From Trichoplax adhaerens (Eukaryota > Placozoa > Uniplacotomia > Trichoplacea > Trichoplacidae), in contig NW_002060959.1 of NCBI RefSeq assembly GCF_000150275.1, positions 10,632 through 74,631 on the forward strand: DNA of 64,000 nt, in the 5' to 3' direction. Each line of letters starts with the position of its first letter. The first letter of the stretch is position 1. This document shows, one piece after another, positions 59,963 to 64,000 of the stretch. Under the pieces are notes generated by a model, which did not search any database, was not told where the DNA came from, and saw only the letters and a list, made by a program, of their open reading frames with translations. Both the position numbers and the translations under genes were made by a program.

Positions 59963-62900
59963 TCAACTAGCTATACCTGGCAACATTGTCCACCCATGGA
60001 CAGATCCACATTCGTAAATTTCATCACAATTGCAATATAACAGCTGTGAGCTGCTCTGGACTGGACTATTCACATCAACAAATGTATTGCAATTTGCACA
60101 CTTTATAAAATATAAACAATCTGAATTTTTGCATCTTGGCATCCGTTCCTTAATCAGTGATGATAATTTATTTCGAATAAATATATATGGTGGTTTTTCA
60201 TTTATAAGTTTTTTTACTTTATCTTCTATCTGTCGTTGTAGGCTAGGTTTATTTGACATCATTCGATAGCGATACTTGATACCAATCCAGGAACTTTCTT
60301 TTTTAACAATAATATCACAACAATATTCTTTCAGACGATATTTTGCACACTTGTAACGTGGCTCAATCTCTGAACTTTGCCATTCTTTATAACAAGATAC
60401 AAGTAAACAAAATAATATGCCATCTGGAATATAAGGCATTTGTGGTGGCTTAAATCCTATGTACAGCCATCCCGATGTTTTATATCCTTTGTCATCAAAT
60501 TCCTGGCTATTTGAACGAAATAAATAGGGCACGAAATACTGATCAGGACAATTGTCATTTTCATTACTGATCTTGCAAATAATGTCGTACGATTCCATTA
60601 AATCCAACAGAAATTTTCTGTCCTTTTCTTCTACTTCGAGCTTGTCAAATTGGTCATTAATATAGCGTGATGACATAATTCCTGAATCTCGAGCAGCTTC
60701 ATATTCTGCGTTTATTCTTAATCCTTTACAAACAGGTTCATCTAACTGAATAATTGTACGGAATATGTTTAATAGCCATTCAACTTGTGTAATAACTTTT
60801 CCTTTAGCAGATTCTTTTTGGCAATAAACAATTTCTCCTAGATCATGCAGATAGAGTAGCATTTGGTGAATATCTTCACTTCCATCGCATAATTGATACT
60901 CTTTCGCTAATTGTTCGATTTCTTCAGCTGCCATAATTCTACTAATTTTTTGATTCAACTTTGTAGAAAATTTTGCCGCTTGTTCGTTAAATCGATCCAA
61001 AGAAGTATGCAGTATAGCTGCCATAATATACCATTTGAATGGAATTTGAGAGAAGTGATCGATAGAAGGTTGATGATTAACAAAATCTCTCATGATATTA
61101 TGCAATTGCCCACAATTTTTTTGACGTTGCAATCGCACTTCTTCGCCATTATCTTCGTCATTACAGTTAAATATTATTTTAGAACCATATATATGATCAG
61201 AATAAGAAGGAAGCTTATTATGAATACATCTACTAAATTTCGAAAATCTTTGCTGACAGGCATTGTTATCACCTATTTTATCAGCATGCGTTCCGACTAA
61301 AATAACTATAGGCCACGCGATATTTTCTAGAGTACCATTAATTTCCGTTACAGTACGAGCATTGCTTGTGCTACTACCAATAATTGAGGCGAGCCATTCT
61401 TGTATAGCCTCCAAATATGTCATTTCGGTATCATTGCCGTCTCGATCAACGACATATTTATCTATATCTTGAGACATATCGAGGACTAACATGTAGATAC
61501 AATTGCAAGATATAAATGGCTGATGTGTTATGTGATAGATAGAATGGCCAGCAAAATCCCATAGTTTACCATAATGGCAGTCATCTATTCCGATATTTTG
61601 GTTGGACTCATAGTGACCTCGAAAGTAATTCTCGAGAAATTCTAGAGGGATGGTCTCTTCATCTGCCGATACAGACTCAGAAAAGGTCGACTCCTCATCT
61701 TCCAGTACAGACTCAGAAAAGGTCGACTCTTCATCTGCCGATACAGACTCAGAAAAGGTCGACTCCTCATCTTCCAGTACAGACTCAGAAAAGGTCGACT
61801 CTTCATCTGCCGATACAGACTCAGAAAAGGTCGACTCCTCATCTTCCAGTACAGACTTATAATAATCTGATAGAACTTGAGATAACTGTATTGCTTGTCG
61901 AGTATCATAGGAGGAAAAATCTGAAAGCGATTTCTCTAATTTCATTTGGTATTTAATAGTTTCTATTGCTGTAACTACTTTTCTCGCTAGGACAGATATA
62001 AACTCATCGACCGATTTATTATCGACGTTATATGTAAGTAATTTGATAAGTTCTTTCGTTACTACTGCCGCCGTTGTCGGTCCAATTTTACCAATCAATC
62101 CTTGCCGTGTGAAGGCTTGGATAAGACATGATTTTCCGACATTTTGAGGACCTGTTATCAGGAATCTAATGAAATCATTACGACAAGATCCCTCTTTTCT
62201 AGCTTTTGCATACGCTTCCTTATATTCTTTCTCTTGAGTGAATATAAAATTAAATGTCAAAGAATAATTAATACATTTTACCTCTAATAGATACTTCAAA
62301 AGCGTCACCAGGTATATAATTGGAAAATTACATTTTCATAAATTTCCTGACTTAGTAATATTGCTACAGTAACTATCCATGACATGGTATTGTATATAAA
62401 AAATTGCAACTCTTATCATATCTTGCAAAACTTTCATGCACGAACAACTCAACTTTAAAAGAAGAAAGTTGCACAATTAATGTCGTAGTTACCAATTACG
62501 TTCTTGATCAATGTTCCACATACTTAATAAAGAAACCTGATGTGATTTATAGTAATGTGAAAATTGTTTTCCTATAGTATAACATACCTTCTATGATCTT
62601 GGACATCGCATTCCTTTCTTGCTTTTCCAGTTCATTTAGGCGTAGAAACGCTACAATAGTATCGCATAAAATTAATATTACAAAGAGGTTGTCGTACTTA
62701 TTAATTCTTATAACAGCTAAAACTATTTTGATGAAGATTATATAATTATAGGTCTTAATAAGCAAAGTAAATACTGTAGTAGGTACTAATCTTATTATCA
62801 GATAGGCAAGTTGATTTACTTTGCTAATACTCGTTTAAGGATGGAAGTAATATTAACATTTCGAAGTCATAGAAATAAATTAAGAGCATATTTAACATGT

Positions 62901-63413
62901 AACATAAAACGCTCAACAAAAATATTATATTCTACTTTGTTTCAATTTTTTAAAATACTACTATTCAACAATATACTCCCACAACTATCAGTGAATCGCA
63001 TTCCTAAGAGCATTCACTAATTTAGTGAATGAGTAAATCAGTTGCGTTCAACAAAGCCATCACATTAATATATGTATGTTACGTATACATAGTTCGTGTA
63101 CCATGATTATAATCGACAATAGAGAACGTATTAAAGATAAAGCAATTTGTCGTACAATAACCTTGATCTCTGTTTATTTCATCGACCATACCACTTTTAC
63201 CAATGCGCAATAAAGCATCATTCAGTCGGTCAATGGTAGCGGATAAGCCGTATTTCGTATGCCATTTCTTGAGAAAAGCCATCGCTTGATGATCTTCTAT
63301 TTTGTATTTTGACTTGATAGCCTTGATGTTAATCGAAGGATCTAAGATCGCTGCTAACCTTGTCCAATCCCCTTTAATCCTGACTGCAATGTTGGAAAAG
63401 TAGACTCTGGGGT
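59963..63413 (-). CDS. Death domain - Roc-COR GTPase (ROCO family), 3' part of gene
   Basis: Exons on the minus strand: 63413-63162 (Death domain, VRIKGDWTRLAAIL, FLKKWHTKYGLSAT, MVDEIN), 62650-62588 (linker, NELEKQERNAM) and 62232-59963 (about 755 residues, stop). The last exon carries a Roc GTPase: P-loop GPQNVGKS, switch-like TTAAV, LWDFAGH (DxxG) and VGTHADKI (THxD in place of NKxD, as in Roc domains). A COR region follows, with HDLGEIVYC, VEWLLNIFRTII and FVPYLF. The C-terminus has cysteine pairs (CANC, CNC) that could bind metal. An acidic Ser/Glu repeat interrupts the Roc domain between the P-loop and DxxG. ROCO proteins act as GTP-controlled dimeric switches; joining one to a Death domain suggests cell-death or immune signalling, as in DAPK1 or MFHAS1-like proteins. 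No kinase or LRR is seen; upstream exons lie beyond 63413. Confidence 0.8.
61656..61857 (-). repeat. In-frame coding minisatellite, 36-bp unit, about 5.6 copies
   Basis: Two 36-bp variants alternate, coding SVLEDEESTFSE and SVSADEESTFSE, so the higher-order unit is 72 bp. Units start at 61656, 61692, 61728, 61764, 61800 and 61836. Like units are practically identical, showing recent expansion. It lies inside the Roc domain insertion. Confidence 0.97.
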
Positions 63414-64000
63414 CTATAAATAGTTATTGATAACATAATATAATCATCATATGAAACAGTCATTTCCATTAACTTTCCTATTCGTCGCAATAATGAATTA
63501 ACAGAATACTCTAACTAGTATGTCTTTTTTGAAATATATAATTAATTACATGCTTACAGCCCTCCATTCTTAGAAACTATATTAATAGATTTACAAAGTA
63601 CAATTACGGACCTCTTATGCTATCCATCTTCAGTTAAGATTAAGCTGGTTTGATTTTATACCTGAATTCAGAACATGAGTGAAAGCTAACTGCTATCATT
63701 TTAAGACTAAGTAACAAGTAGAAAGTATAAAATGATACTGATATTAATTATTGATACCTTCAGGTGGAATTTTTTTCTCAATTATTTTCTTTTATCTGGA
63801 TAGTGTAATCGGCTGATTCCTGTCGATTCTAAACTTCGTTAACTTCGACAATTGTTGAAAATCAGTAACAAGGTTACAATACTTATTTCATACTGAATCA
63901 GATGATGAAGTAAAAAACAAGGAAATTATTATTTCAAATACCTATCTAACATTACAGTCTTCCTCTACTTAACTGCATTAATAACAAAAAAACGATAGCT
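63414..64000. other. Upstream part of the Death-ROCO gene, no exon certain
   Basis: A possible small minus-strand exon near 63730-63770 (IEKKIPP) ends at a donor-like ggtatcaa, but its acceptor and phase do not fit the following phase-1 exon. Otherwise AT-rich. Confidence 0.3.

Noticed and set aside
61642-61908. Open frames on both strands across the minisatellite
   Set aside because: A 36-bp repeat keeps all frames open; the real frame is that of the Roc-COR exon.

Overview
The window is animal-type nuclear DNA. It is AT-rich, genes are split by short GT-AG introns, there are no operons or ribosome binding sites, and it carries a metazoan-type fatty acid synthase. Short introns (about 150-180 bp in FASN), an AT-rich background, expanded Death/CARD-type adaptor exons and a Roc-COR GTPase suggest an early-branching animal, most likely a placozoan. 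That assignment is inference; no marker here fixes the species.

Layout. (1) 1-18.3 kb, plus strand: a region of repeated duplication holding Death-domain (DD) and CARD exons. It has the last exon of a DD gene at the window start, a CARD-linker-DD gene (2.3-6.4 kb), a truncated TIR-like exon (7.6 kb) and many decayed, direct and inverted copies of the same exons. (2) 18.34-19.17 kb is an assembly gap. (3) 19.2-28 kb is gene-poor: a broken glutathione S-transferase copy (minus), an LTR-like segment and a displaced copy of the FASN 3' end. (4) 28.0-31.4 kb, plus: a gene with three DD exons whose last exon lies in a near-identical duplicate of the window start. (5) 33.7-42.4 kb, minus: a complete seven-exon FASN, with a less AT-rich, CpG-containing upstream region to about 44.8 kb. 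(6) 44.9-53.5 kb, plus: a tandem family of secreted fibrinogen-like-start proteins (two intact genes, one pseudogene, one 3' remnant). (7) 55.8-63.4 kb, minus: a DD gene end, then a Death-Roc-COR gene.

Common theme. The internal Death and linker exons I could delimit are flanked by phase-1 introns and are multiples of three long (39, 42, 63, 84, 99, 108, 246, 252, 279 and 285 nt). Such exons can be duplicated, lost or exchanged without breaking frame, and the window shows many copies in states from intact to nearly erased. The plausible biology is a rapidly evolving set of innate-immune or cell-death adaptor genes (CARD, Death, TIR-like, Roc-COR) beside a conserved housekeeping lipid-synthesis gene.

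Exon boundaries were read by eye from splice signals, frame continuity and comparison between copies. No transcript or database evidence was available.
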